Below are positions 41,301 through 49,307 of a stretch of DNA of 56,891 nucleotides, piece after piece. The stretch comes from a virus. The notes beneath the pieces are model-generated. The model saw nothing but the letters and a program-made list of their open reading frames with translations, did no database searches and was not told the origin of the DNA. The stretch is from the IMG/VR virus record IMGVR_UViG_3300024261_000036, positions 1-56,891 of that record. One strand, given 5' to 3'. Numbering within the stretch: position 1 is the first letter of the stretch; each line of letters begins with the position of its first letter. The position numbers and the translations under genes are program-made.

Positions 41301-44300
41301 GGCTGACCGGCGATCCCTCCATCCTGAGCTTTAAGTCGAGGGGCTTCCAGCTGTCCTTAAATGCGGCAAGGGATGCCGCGTATGCTCGCGTTGCTTCAGC
41401 TATTTTATTGCTGAGTTCCCCCAACTCGTCGCTCAGAGACTTGATCTTTTCTGCTAGGCCGCTCTCGTCTACTGGCGCGACGAAGTCTGGGACCTCCGCC
41501 TTCGTCTTGGCTTTTTCTTCCCCTCTGGCCGCTTTGTCTATCATCCTCCAGGCTATCCGCTCATTGGCCTCCGCCATGGCTGGGATGACGTCATTTTTCA
41601 CGTTTTCAAGAAGAGCGTCTCCTGACCTTTGAGCCGTCTGGCCTTCTAGGTCAAATATACTCCCATAATTTCTAAACTCCCCCTTGCCTTCAAGATTATC
41701 TGTCGCGAGATCGATAGCCCTGCTGCTCTGGAGCGACGCACCCGTAATATCCTTGGCGTAAGCTACCTTAATCTTTCTCTCGTTTAGTGCTACTTTGATC
41801 AGCTTGCTTGCTGTATCTAGCTGCGTCTTCGCCATTTTGTCGAAAGCTTTTTTCTGAGCCTTCGTCCGCGTCTTCTCACCCTTCGCCTGCTCCTTTGCCA
41901 ATTTTTTGGCCAGGCGCTCCTTGTTTTTTTCTGCGGCGATTACGGCGTCGTTAGCCTTTCTAATAATCTCAAGCTGCTTGCCGAGTGTAGCCTTGAGGCG
42001 CTTATCCATCCCCCCCGTGGTCAGGTCCCTGATCTTTTCCGCCGCCTCGGCATCACCCTTGGGCAGTTTCCCGAAAACATTATCCTCTGCTGCTTTCTGA
42101 ACCCTGCTGCTATCTACTGTTACGTCGATGGCGAGGTTTTTTGCATCCAGTAGGAAATCGTCAAGCTTCTTCTCAAGCGGCTCGAACACCCATGTTGCCA
42201 TGCTCGCTATAAACTGGAACAGGTTGATGAACATGTTCTTAATGCTGTCGGTCGACTCAGCGAAAGCGTTCTCAAAGGCACCTGCAATGTCGTAGGTTTT
42301 ACCCTCGACCTGTTCCATTATCGCGAGAGTACCAGCGAACGCTCCGACAAGAATGCCTCCAACGAGTATGCCTTTCGCGCCAAGTCCAACCATGGCCATC
42401 TTGCTCATCTTCGTCACATGGGATAGCTGCTGGAACCCAAGGCTAGCGATGGTTAACGACGCCGCAACGTCAAGGATCTTAACTGCGACAAACCCTATGC
42501 CTCCGCCGACTGCTCCAAATTTGGCAGCAGTCACCATGAAGTCTTTAATCCTGTCGTCGAGGTTCCTGGCTCCTACGGCAGCGTCCTCGAAGTCCTTAAC
42601 AAGCTTTTTCACTTCGGGGAGCAACTTGTCCCCAAGTGCCTTGGCGAACGTCTGGACGTTGCTCACGAGTTTGCTGATTGCGCCGCTCAAAGTGTTGAGC
42701 TGCCTCTCCTCGATGATGCTTGCCAGGTCTTCTTGCTTGGCTTTCTCTATGCCGGAGGACAGACTGACGAGAGACTGCGTGCCCTGGGCAACGAGAGCTG
42801 CCATCTTTGGCCCAGCCCTCTCCGCAAACACCTCGAACACGCGGCTAAGGAACAGTGCCTCCTGGCCTGACGCCTTCATCTTGTCTCGTTGAACTTCAAG
42901 GGCAGCGACAACCTTTAGAAAGCCATCCTTGCCGGCTATCATGTCGGAAGATATCCCAAGCTTGTCCATGGCAACTTTAGCCTTCTTGGACGGCTTAATC
43001 ATCGCAACCATGGCTCGCTTAAGACCGGTACCGGCTTCCGTGCCGCGCACACCCACGTTACCCAGAAGGCCAATGGTCGCAGCGAGGTCTTCGATTGGGA
43101 TATTGAGCTGCTTGGCAACCGGGCCGGCGATCTTCAGAGACTCGTTCAAGTCCGTTAGGCTGACGTTCGACGAAGTAAACGCACCGACAAGGACGTTGGC
43201 AGCATCCTTGGTTTTCTGGGCGAGGATTTCTGTGGCCCTGGTCCTAGACATAACCTTGCCGGTATCAGCCTCGAACTCCTCCATTATCTTGTCTGATGTT
43301 ATGCCGAACCCAGCCATCGCATTGGTGACAATGTTGGCGGAGTCAGCCATGGACAGATTGGCTGCTGTTGCAAGTTTGGCCACCGTGGGCATCGCTGCTA
43401 TAATGTCGCTGGCATTAAACCCGGCCATAGCCATGAAGTTCATGCCTTCGCCGACTGCTTTTGCCGTATGCTCTGTCTCGTTTGCTAGGTCTATGGCGGA
43501 CTTCGACATCCGAGAAAAGTTGCTCTCGAAGTCGTCGCCCGTGCCCGTTGTAACTGTCGCCGCACGGACCAGTGATGCCTCAAAGTCCTTGGACACCTTT
43601 GTTACAGCAACGATGGCAGCAGTGGATGCAATGCCCATGACGGCAAAGCCACGTGACAGGCTCCTAAGATGCTGGTTGACACCACTAAGGGCACCACTCA
43701 TCTCGGAGAGCCTCGCCCTCCTGGCGTTATGCATTGCCTGTTCCGCACGGTGGCTATTGCGAATCAGTGCCATGCGCTGCTTGAGCATGGCGCTTTTCTT
43801 GCGCTCCGCAGCCTTCGCGTCGGCAATGTCCTTCTTCTTCAGCGCTGCCGACTCTCTAGCCGCTTTCTTCTCTGCGGCCATCGTTTCGTTGAAGTGCTTC
43901 TTGGCTAGCGCTACCTGAAGCTTACGCGCCTTCTTTTCCACCGCCAGTCTTTCCGACTCAGCAGCTTTAAGGGCTTTTGTTTTCGCCTTCTCTGCGGCCT
44001 TGGCTATCTCGGCCTCGGCAGCCTTGGCCTTGCGAAACAACTTGTTGTTGCCATCTCGGATCTTCTTCTTCTTGTCCCTTGCATCTTTTATCAGCTTCAG
44101 GTCTTCGGCCAGGTCTCTCTTGACGATGGCTGCCTGCTCCGCCATGTGCCTCTTTTTGATGCCTTGGACATGCAGGAACGCCTTGACCTGCTTTCGCTGG
44201 ACCGCATCCAGCTTCTTCGCCGCATCGAGCTGCTCTTTAGTGCCCTTGTTGTACCACCTCGTAAGCTCTTTGACGGCATCCGTCTGCGCTGCCATAGATT

Positions 44301-44493
44301 TAGACGTAGCATCTATCTTTTTCTTTGTTTTCGATACTTTTGAGTCGGCCTTGCTGAACCCGGACGACATCTTCTCTATCGACTGGGTAACATGGGCCAT
44401 GCGTGAATCGATGGCGTCAAGCGTTTTGATAACCCGCTCAAGCGCCTTCAGGTTTGCCTTGGCGAGAATACTGATTTTTACATTATCAGTCAT
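38344..44493 (-). CDS. Tail tape measure protein, 2049 aa
   Basis: The longest gene. An N-terminal coiled-coil region rich in Lys, Ala and Glu (about 30-260) is followed by a TP901-type core (DFEASLVRAATVTTGTGDDF, MAMAGFNASDIIAAMPTVA). A long membrane-like block lies at about 1417-1623 and is made almost only of Ala, Ile, Val, Gly and Leu (AAISAAILGAIATVAGAIV). Length sets tail length: by the usual 1.5 Angstrom per residue it predicts a tail near 300 nm, which is an estimate. ATG 44493 follows GAGGGGGTCTCCG; a frame to 44544 is longer but less supported. Confidence 0.92.
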   Translation of the reverse strand: MTDNVKISILAKANLKALERVIKTLDAIDSRMAHVTQSIEKMSSGFSKADSKVSKTKKKIDATSKSMAAQTDAVKELTRWYNKGTKEQLDAAKKLDAVQRKQVKAFLHVQGIKKRHMAEQAAIVKRDLAEDLKLIKDARDKKKKIRDGNNKLFRKAKAAEAEIAKAAEKAKTKALKAAESERLAVEKKARKLQVALAKKHFNETMAAEKKAARESAALKKKDIADAKAAERKKSAMLKQRMALIRNSHRAEQAMHNARRARLSEMSGALSGVNQHLRSLSRGFAVMGIASTAAIVAVTKVSKDFEASLVRAATVTTGTGDDFESNFSRMSKSAIDLANETEHTAKAVGEGMNFMAMAGFNASDIIAAMPTVAKLATAANLSMADSANIVTNAMAGFGITSDKIMEEFEADTGKVMSRTRATEILAQKTKDAANVLVGAFTSSNVSLTDLNESLKIAGPVAKQLNIPIEDLAATIGLLGNVGVRGTEAGTGLKRAMVAMIKPSKKAKVAMDKLGISSDMIAGKDGFLKVVAALEVQRDKMKASGQEALFLSRVFEVFAERAGPKMAALVAQGTQSLVSLSSGIEKAKQEDLASIIEERQLNTLSGAISKLVSNVQTFAKALGDKLLPEVKKLVKDFEDAAVGARNLDDRIKDFMVTAAKFGAVGGGIGFVAVKILDVAASLTIASLGFQQLSHVTKMSKMAMVGLGAKGILVGGILVGAFAGTLAIMEQVEGKTYDIAGAFENAFAESTDSIKNMFINLFQFIASMATWVFEPLEKKLDDFLLDAKNLAIDVTVDSSRVQKAAEDNVFGKLPKGDAEAAEKIRDLTTGGMDKRLKATLGKQLEIIRKANDAVIAAEKNKERLAKKLAKEQAKGEKTRTKAQKKAFDKMAKTQLDTASKLIKVALNERKIKVAYAKDITGASLQSSRAIDLATDNLEGKGEFRNYGSIFDLEGQTAQRSGDALLENVKNDVIPAMAEANERIAWRMIDKAARGEEKAKTKAEVPDFVAPVDESGLAEKIKSLSDELGELSNKIAEATRAYAASLAAFKDSWKPLDLKLRMEGSPVSQEMLKLMGDIEGIAGGRDNLEKKSEGLRRLEIKKIEVKIEKTDLDKTLKPSEKESEKVRLVFERLKVNAEDKARLDELGKESKKLAGTFAGLRVEGLAEVLSKEDVSKRPEELAKAFAHLQEKVDATGTEFEKNKLVEVMANIAKRADEVALEWDSIKVIDPQVEIKGSLDKISEGIFGSFKSAKFFKGMEQPVKEGMASALKTGLSKASGKIAGAFTGVFASIGGAIGTALAPWAKTMQGPAVTFGVTVGTALTSAVGGWGAVIGGGIGYAITEFTPLIGAAIGALAGAIVEMVPVLGKAASKAAKAIVNAAKKAAKVIFDNTAGAFKKMADSLADQMDKVVEDQRLSDAVRMGGQASLPVGSALAPVIAASAAIAAISAAILGAIATVAGAIVSSIVGTVATTTAIIVGAIVTIAAAIVVGILHVVAAIVAAFALAAATAFAMIFGPVIAGVGLLVTSIVAPIMIAAALAFVVIFAPVIAAIGFLALAIVSIVFAVIAAIVATIVAVVLAIAGIASVIIPPLVLLFGAIALFILGVAGILTGGLGILTAALGGFFTALLFKDPKFADDDYVSQRGRAQDALSVSIDKIVMALDPLWGAVMPLVGLFDYLMDIMLPLAGSFANGAGLSSVLFQGFKMLAVGIGMLLLGIGYFVSGVLSILVGGFGNPIHQFMGNLMETIAQGVVNVIAWLMRGLANIFKEIDELIPGPAILSPVTTGLNNAAEDAEAAADGLVPDFDELNQSVIDGLNGMMPDLDKMHEKMRDLLKSTEAEADARANALADQADEDKNAKEFGESLSNVPSGFKVALHRFKAMDAVGGVSAGGGGNILDLSGREYFSRMSSAFASALSSSSSPGDEILSKLSEATDPQRWSSVLDGVAATFEGAAKDIADLTRQMLDPGAMPGGAGPMGSAFMGRSMATDSLMGGNNMIINIGEMRIDDATNPDQLANMIAEKSSRDHMAQGGTPFPTTKSGSNWWNGGGGRGS

Positions 44494-45372
44494 CGGAGAC
44501 CCCCTCATCAGGCAGGAAGTCTTCCAGCTCACGGTCCAGGACAATCAGGACTGAGTCATCTTCTTCCTCTACAGGAATGCCGATGTTGTCTTCTTCTTTT
44601 TCTTGACGCGCCCGCATCATTGCCTTGAAGTCTTCAAGGGACTTCTTCCCGGACTGTTTCTCAGCGAACCGAGACTGAACGTATGCATTGCTTTCGACAG
44701 ACTCGGTCTTCCGAAAGTTCCTGGGCAGCAAATCTCTGGGCTTAATCTTCTTCTTCACCCAACAGTTCATGAGGTTGGCGCACGTCCATGCCAGGAGTTC
44801 CATATCTCTCTTTGATTTTTCTTCGTGCGCTTCGACCATCACCCTGAACTCCTTCAACGTCAAGCCGGTCCCTATTTGGTCCGGCAAGCCCCAAAATTGC
44901 TCAGGATGAAGACCGATTTCGCAAGCTATCTTTACAAGCTCGTCGAAGTCGAATCGCTGGTGTCCTGGCCTGGGACGAAAGGGTTTTCGTCGTCGCCCTC
45001 GTCGTCATCGTCAGAGTATTGCTCGACGTTCATTGGCAAGCCATCACTGATTGTCTCAATGACAACCTGAAGAAGCTCGGTAAAGTCGCCTGAATCATCG
45101 ATCCATCGTGCCACCTTCGCGGTGGACAGCTTGGCTTCCTTGCCTTTTTTGCCGCTGAACTCATGCGCTACGCCGACCATGAGTGCTTCCATAAGGAAAC
45201 GAAGACCCATCTGCTCTTCATTCAAAATCTTCGTAATGCCACAACCAAAACGCCCCTCAAGCGCTGCTATTTCAGCAGTCCGAAAACGGAGCGTTCTAGT
45301 TTGACCACCAAGGCGAACCTTCGCGATTCCCCTTGGCTTGTTTTTCTCTTCTAATACTTTTTTCTTTCCCAT
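44486..45372 (-). CDS. Tail assembly chaperone GT fusion made by -1 frameshift
   Basis: Zero-frame codons from ATG 45372 run to the slippery sequence A AAC CCT TTC (44977-44986). A -1 shift after CCT continues as FRPRPGHQRFDFDELVKIAC and then EIGLHPEQFWGLPDQIGTG, in frame with the open frame ending at 44486, to give about 295 residues. The sequence GLHPEQFW fits the family signature of the downstream chaperone part. The product would hold the tape measure during tail assembly. The only alternative is a separate downstream gene from a start near 44887, which lacks this conserved segment. Confidence 0.85.
44932..45372 (-). CDS. Tail assembly chaperone G, 146 aa
   Basis: The unshifted product. 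It reads MGKKKVLEEKNKPRGIAKV, then TLRFRTAEIAALEGRFGCG, and resembles the GTA gp10-like tail chaperones. Its acidic tail after DDDDEGDDENPF is replaced in the fusion. GGAGG at the end of a hairpin precedes ATG 45372. A frame to 45456 is longer but runs through that hairpin. Confidence 0.75.
   Translation of the reverse strand: MGKKKVLEEKNKPRGIAKVRLGGQTRTLRFRTAEIAALEGRFGCGITKILNEEQMGLRFLMEALMVGVAHEFSGKKGKEAKLSTAKVARWIDDSGDFTELLQVVIETISDGLPMNVEQYSDDDDEGDDENPFVPGQDTSDSTSTSL
44977..44986 (-). promoter_or_regulatory. -1 frameshift slippery site AAACCCTTTC
   Basis: On the minus strand A AAC CCT and C CCT TTC are two overlapping heptamers of the form X XXY YYZ in the zero frame of the chaperone gene. 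Either permits both tRNAs to re-pair one base back. The -1 frame stays open for 164 codons afterwards. Confidence 0.85.
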
Positions 45373-45381
45373 CACTACCTC

Positions 45382-45398
45382 CAACAGGCCCCCTGTTG
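45382..45398 (-). repeat. Hairpin CAACAGG-GGG-CCTGTTG directly before the chaperone ribosome site
   Basis: Perfect 7-bp arms with a three-base loop; the 3' arm touches the GGAGG of the chaperone gene. The fold could partly hide the ribosome site and lower chaperone output relative to the tail tube gene. Confidence 0.65.
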
Positions 45399-45424
45399 AG
45401 AATATTACCAACACAGCAAGTTCC

Positions 45425-45457
45425 CATGGCCTGGTGCATGATAAGCACCAGACCATG
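45425..45457 (-). repeat. Strong 13-bp hairpin between tail tube and chaperone genes
   Basis: CATGGTCTGGTGC and GCACCAGGCCATG pair with one G-U, around a 7-base loop. No T-run follows, so it is not a classic terminator. It may protect the tail tube mRNA end or be a processing site, giving more tail tube than chaperone. Confidence 0.7.
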
Positions 45458-45469
45458 AAAACGCAATAC

Positions 45470-46042
45470 CTATACAGTTGTTGCTGCAGCGTTCGTTTCG
45501 TAATCCGTTCCGCTCAAACGAAGCGAGAAGTCAACAGACGTCGTATCGTCAAGAGGGCTGGATGGGCTAAAGCTTGTTGCGAAGCAGTCTCCCCAGATAA
45601 CCTTAACGAGACCAAGGGCAGTTGCGGTTCCATCTGGAATATACCAGAAGTGATACAGATAGCTGTTGAATGCACAGATGAGCATGTTTTCTTGGCAGGT
45701 GTCATCCTCATCATAACGCATGGCCACATCGGCTGTCTCATCGTGAAAGTTAGGGATGTATGTACGAGCTGTTCCATGCACTGGGTTCCCGGAGGCAGGG
45801 GCGCTGTTGTGAACTGTCGTCTCAAGCTCGTCAACATTGCCTGAAATAGAAACATCTACGAGTGATCCACAAACTTGAACGGCTCCCGCGAACGCAGCCA
45901 GCGGAGGAACTGCTGTCCAGGTTACATTCAGTGGGTTTGCGTTATCTACAGTAGCGGTTGCTCCCGCTGTTACACTCCCACCTGCACTCGCGGCATCGAA
46001 CCCCGCCCAAAATTCTCCTAAGCGTCCTGCTATTGCTGTCAT
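45470..46042 (-). CDS. Tail tube protein, 190 aa
   Basis: Beta-rich protein (VTWTAVPPLAAFAGAVQVCG, then CGSLVDVSISGNVDELETTV) followed by chaperones and tape measure, the standard place of the major tail protein. It would form stacked hexamer rings. ATG 46042 follows GAAGGAGATTTGAA. Assignment rests on place and composition. Confidence 0.7.
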   Translation of the reverse strand: MTAIAGRLGEFWAGFDAASAGGSVTAGATATVDNANPLNVTWTAVPPLAAFAGAVQVCGSLVDVSISGNVDELETTVHNSAPASGNPVHGTARTYIPNFHDETADVAMRYDEDDTCQENMLICAFNSYLYHFWYIPDGTATALGLVKVIWGDCFATSFSPSSPLDDTTSVDFSLRLSGTDYETNAAATTV

Positions 46043-46207
46043 TTCAAATCTCCTTCGGGGTCCTATCCCCATAGTTGTCTAAGGACAAAATCCCCTACTT
46101 AACGAAGATGGGGCGGCAGCAGAATGCTGCAATGACCGACAGGGGGGGACGGTCAACACCCCAAGTTTAACCTAGCAAAGCGAAAACCCACTTCCTAGGC
46201 AAAATGG
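46043..46207. other. Gap before the tail tube gene with an inverted repeat
   Basis: About 165 bp with no gene. GACCG (46133-46137) and CGGTC (46149-46153) flank a run of seven G. On the minus strand no clear promoter pair is visible, but this gap, unusual in a tightly packed operon, precedes the gene whose product is needed in most copies. Confidence 0.45.
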
Positions 46208-46939
46208 TTACGTGACGTTTACTGTCACAGATCCGAGTGCTTCCGAATTCGACTCGTACAGATTGTACAATATGCCGTTTACGGTAGCGGTTGAGGTTAA
46301 AGAAAAGGGTGTGCTAAAGGCCAATGTGCCGATATCGGCAAATGACTCCGGGAATGCATAGTACATCTTCTCTCCAGCCCCTGTAATAAGAGTGAAGGTC
46401 CTATAGCGAAACCCAGAGTATTCCCTGCTGGCCAGTGCCTCAATGAAGGCAGCGCCGCTGCTTCCAGTGGGGCCAATCCCAAAATAAACATATCTATTAA
46501 AGAACTCGTAAGTCAGGTTTACGTTGATGGACCAAAGGTGGTCTCCATCTTCATCCTGCCCCAGATAGTTGGGGGAACCATCGTTTATCTGGGAATCAAC
46601 ATAGGACGCACTGAATGTGTTTCTATTCAATGCGTCCACAATGGCGAATCCAAGGTTTCTGCCATCTTCAAACTTATATTGGTCTCTTCTTATGGATATC
46701 TGCACGTTTGGATACCTTAAAGCGTGCCACTGATACCCGGTGCCAGAAGAGTTTAAAAACGTCTGCGGCCTTCTGCCCTCAAGCTGAAGGCAGAAAACAG
46801 CGTTCCTGGGCATACCTCCGCCCTGCGATGCGCTCGCCGTGGGGCGCATGGGGCCAACAAACAGGTTATCTCCTGTTGTCAGTTGGGGCAGTGTCGCATT
46901 TAAATATGTGGCGACATCAATGTCTGGCTGAACGGTCAT
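46208..46939 (-). CDS. Tail terminator-like protein, 243 aa
   Basis: MTVQPDIDVATYLNATLPQL, then VFCLQLEGRRPQTFLNSSG and RYPNVQISIRRDQYKFEDG, the pattern of minor capsid/tail terminators that cap the tail tube. The C-terminal 80 residues look like an added beta domain. AAAGGATATGGCAGA precedes the ATG. Confidence 0.6.
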   Translation of the reverse strand: MTVQPDIDVATYLNATLPQLTTGDNLFVGPMRPTASASQGGGMPRNAVFCLQLEGRRPQTFLNSSGTGYQWHALRYPNVQISIRRDQYKFEDGRNLGFAIVDALNRNTFSASYVDSQINDGSPNYLGQDEDGDHLWSINVNLTYEFFNRYVYFGIGPTGSSGAAFIEALASREYSGFRYRTFTLITGAGEKMYYAFPESFADIGTLAFSTPFSLTSTATVNGILYNLYESNSEALGSVTVNVT

Positions 46940-46973
46940 TCTGCCATATCCTTTGTTCCATCATCGTAAGCAA

Positions 46974-47465
46974 TCAAAACGGAACCTCCTCTTCCTCGCC
47001 GCCGTGCCTGCTTTTGCTTCTATCTGCCAGGGGACCCGGAGATCCCTTCTTGTCTGCGAGTGTCGCTTTCACTGCCCCGCTCTCGGCTCGCTCAAGGACC
47101 CTGCTTTCTAGGCTTTTGTCGTAGGCGGGACCATGGAAAACGTAATCGAATGGCCTCTGCAGATAACGGCTAAGTTTTCCGTGATGGAAGGTATACCCCT
47201 TGACATTCTCGTGAACCTCCATCGCGTGCTCTTCGTCATAGGATATCTCGACGCGAATTGAGTCCAGCCCCTCCGTCACCTTGAGCTTTCCAGATGACCT
47301 CAGATCGCCAGATAGCACGGGAACATCTTCTTGGCTTTCCTCAAAAACCGTTACCGCGTCCTCATACACTTCGCTTTTAAGCGCGGATATGACCTTGGGG
47401 CCAAGGTTGGACATTTTGTCCATGAGATTGTTTAGGTCCTTTTTACCCACGTAAGACTTGGACAT
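46974..47465 (-). CDS. HK97 gp10-like tail component, 163 aa
   Basis: EDVPVLSGDLRSSGKLKV (about 46-63) and a following segment that ends YDEEHAMEVHE are the typical signature of HK97 gp10-type proteins, which act at the head-tail junction. AGGAGCCGGA precedes the ATG. The C-terminus is a charged tail (RHGGEEEEVPF). Confidence 0.8.
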   Translation of the reverse strand: MSKSYVGKKDLNNLMDKMSNLGPKVISALKSEVYEDAVTVFEESQEDVPVLSGDLRSSGKLKVTEGLDSIRVEISYDEEHAMEVHENVKGYTFHHGKLSRYLQRPFDYVFHGPAYDKSLESRVLERAESGAVKATLADKKGSPGPLADRSKSRHGGEEEEVPF

Positions 47466-47473
47466 TCCGGCTC

Positions 47474-47797
47474 CTAGAAATACAGATGGTAAATGACGAG
47501 ACTGCCATTTGGAGTTTGAGCTGTTTTGACGTTCATGGGCGTTAAGGATTCTTCATTGCTGGAGGTATCCTTGCCGGGCAGCCATACTCGGTCATAAAGA
47601 CCAACGGGCACGCCCGTAACAACCTGAGTCTCGCTTACTCTTTCCTCGCCGTTCTTATCCCGGATGACCTCCATGCTGGATTCGACTCTGGCCTTCAACG
47701 GACTGGTTGCTGCCGCATATTGCGGTTCACCAAAGTTGTTCCGGCCCGAATAGGCCTGGACCAATATCTCCTGGGTGAGCATTCCGGCAAATGACAT
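47474..47797 (-). CDS. Head-tail joining (head closure) protein, 107 aa
   Basis: Small beta-barrel-like protein (LTQEILVQAYSGRNNFGEP, PLKARVESSMEVIRD) of the SPP1 gp16-type stopper size, between connector and gp10-like gene. GGGGGCATA precedes the ATG, and it overlaps the connector stop by one base. Confidence 0.7.
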   Translation of the reverse strand: MSFAGMLTQEILVQAYSGRNNFGEPQYAAATSPLKARVESSMEVIRDKNGEERVSETQVVTGVPVGLYDRVWLPGKDTSSNEESLTPMNVKTAQTPNGSLVIYHLYF

Positions 47798-48489
47798 TAT
47801 GCCCCCGGAATGTGCCGATGCGGCACCAGCATTTGGATTACTTCTTGAGGGAAGGATGACGCGGGATAAAGATTGTGAAGGGTCGCCTCTCCGAGGCCAG
47901 TCTTTTCGTAGGTGACCTTATAGGACATTAGGTCTTCGCTCTTTACGGTCCGGTCCCTGCCGCGCATGCGGTAATCACTAGATACTGCAATGGTTGCTGC
48001 TCTTTCGATATCCGCTGGCAAGGTTGGGTTTGCGGACGCGGGCAAGTCGTAGCCGCCGTCATAGGTAACCTTGACAGAAGGCCACTCTTGACCCGAGATG
48101 GGGTCTGGTTTAATGGTTTGGGTTAGCGGGGCAGTCCATGGCCACCCTGCTGGATAATATAAAATGCCTGCGTTTGCGTTTTCGATGATGATTTCACTTA
48201 TATCAAACGGGTAGTATATAGCAGGCGTTGCTATTTGCATCAGCTCTACCGAGGTCACCGAGAGTACCGGAGTCCGGCTCACTCTAATCTTATAGTTGCC
48301 GTAGCCAGGTATTATCTCTTCGTGACCTGTGACCTTGCTGAGCGTGCGCTGAAGGAACACTTCTATCTGCGAGGACACAGCATTGATCAGCATCGTTAAA
48401 TATCTATCATTAGATACATCGGTGCTGGCGATGCCAAGCTCAAGCTTCACATCTTGCAATGTTGTAAGAGCGTTACTGGCTAGAGCCAT
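47797..48489 (-). CDS. Head-tail connector protein (HK97 gp6-like), 230 aa
   Basis: The N-terminus (LTTLQDVKLELGIAST then LINAVSSQIEVFLQRTL) is typical of the gp6-like adaptor that sits under the portal. The second half includes EWPSVKVTYDGGYDLPA and a DIERAATIAVSSDYRMRG helix. GAGGAG precedes the ATG. Confidence 0.8.
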   Translation of the reverse strand: MALASNALTTLQDVKLELGIASTDVSNDRYLTMLINAVSSQIEVFLQRTLSKVTGHEEIIPGYGNYKIRVSRTPVLSVTSVELMQIATPAIYYPFDISEIIIENANAGILYYPAGWPWTAPLTQTIKPDPISGQEWPSVKVTYDGGYDLPASANPTLPADIERAATIAVSSDYRMRGRDRTVKSEDLMSYKVTYEKTGLGEATLHNLYPASSFPQEVIQMLVPHRHIPGA

Positions 48490-48764
48490 CAGTCTCCTCT
48501 TTTCCTAGTCTTGGCCTTCTTCTTCTTTTTCTTTTTCACGACCGGCTTTTCCTCTTCCTCCGGCTCGGAAACGGGAGGAGATGGCACGATCACCGGCTCA
48601 GGACTAGCTGCCTTCACCACCGGGGGGGACTCAACTGCAGTCGTAAAGTATTGGGCAACGCCCGTTCTTACATATTTGTCTGCAATGCGCTGGTCGAAAC
48701 CAGCTTTGTCTCCCTCGTTGTAGGGTGAATAACATCTAATAAACTGAATCGTTACTCTTGCCAT
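48489..48764 (-). CDS. Small head-region protein with Lys-rich tail, 91 aa
   Basis: N-terminus ARVTIQFIRCYSPYNEGDKA followed by a short domain, a Pro/Glu-rich linker and a tail of lysines (VVKKKKKKKAKTRKRGD). A basic tail suits contact with packaged DNA. AAAAGGGG precedes ATG 48764. No named family. Confidence 0.6.
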   Translation of the reverse strand: MARVTIQFIRCYSPYNEGDKAGFDQRIADKYVRTGVAQYFTTAVESPPVVKAASPEPVIVPSPPVSEPEEEEKPVVKKKKKKKAKTRKRGD

Positions 48765-48784
48765 CTCCAAACCCCTTTTACCTG

Positions 48785-49279
48785 TTAAACAGGTTTCCGC
48801 ACGTTACCGGTGCTGATTGCTGCGCAGTGATAATCCACCGTGTCAGCAGCGCCACTGATCGTCCACAAAGCTTGAACACGAACATGTCGTCGCAAGCGAT
48901 GAAGAGGCACAGTGAACGCAAAACTACCAGCCTGTGTTGCGTTATCGAGAGAGATAACGGGGTTGGCGGGCAAGCCGTCAGCTCCGTCAGCAGCTCCCAT
49001 GAACACATCAGCAGCTACGTCAGCGAAAGCACCGGGAGTCCCAGTGCCATCATCGGCAGCATCCTGGAGCGTAAGGGCCAGGGTTGCAGTTTCAGCTACA
49101 GCAATCGTTCCAGCAGCATCACATTGGATGATAGCTGAGCCGAGTTGCTGGTCGCCAGCGGGAATGGTGTCAACAGAGGCACCATCAGCTTCGGGGTCGC
49201 CAGTGGCGAACCTTGCTTGTTGTAGCAGGTTCGATAAGACATAAGCCCCTGCGTCATGAATATTTGATACTCCAGACAT
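48785..49279 (-). CDS. Probable capsid decoration or head structural protein, 164 aa
   Basis: Ala/Gly/Asp-rich beta protein (AIIQCDAAGTIAVAETATL, GSFAFTVPLHRLRRHVRVQA) next to the major capsid gene. Such proteins usually decorate the capsid surface. AAGGAG precedes the ATG. Assignment rests on place and composition. Confidence 0.6.
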   Translation of the reverse strand: MSGVSNIHDAGAYVLSNLLQQARFATGDPEADGASVDTIPAGDQQLGSAIIQCDAAGTIAVAETATLALTLQDAADDGTGTPGAFADVAADVFMGAADGADGLPANPVISLDNATQAGSFAFTVPLHRLRRHVRVQALWTISGAADTVDYHCAAISTGNVRKPV

Positions 49280-49307
49280 ATTTTACTCCTTAAGGCTTAA
49301 GCCCGTG

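Noticed and set aside
42353-43918. Long plus-strand open frames opposite the tape measure
   Set aside because: Antisense shadows without ribosome sites; the minus-strand frame is clearly the tape measure gene.
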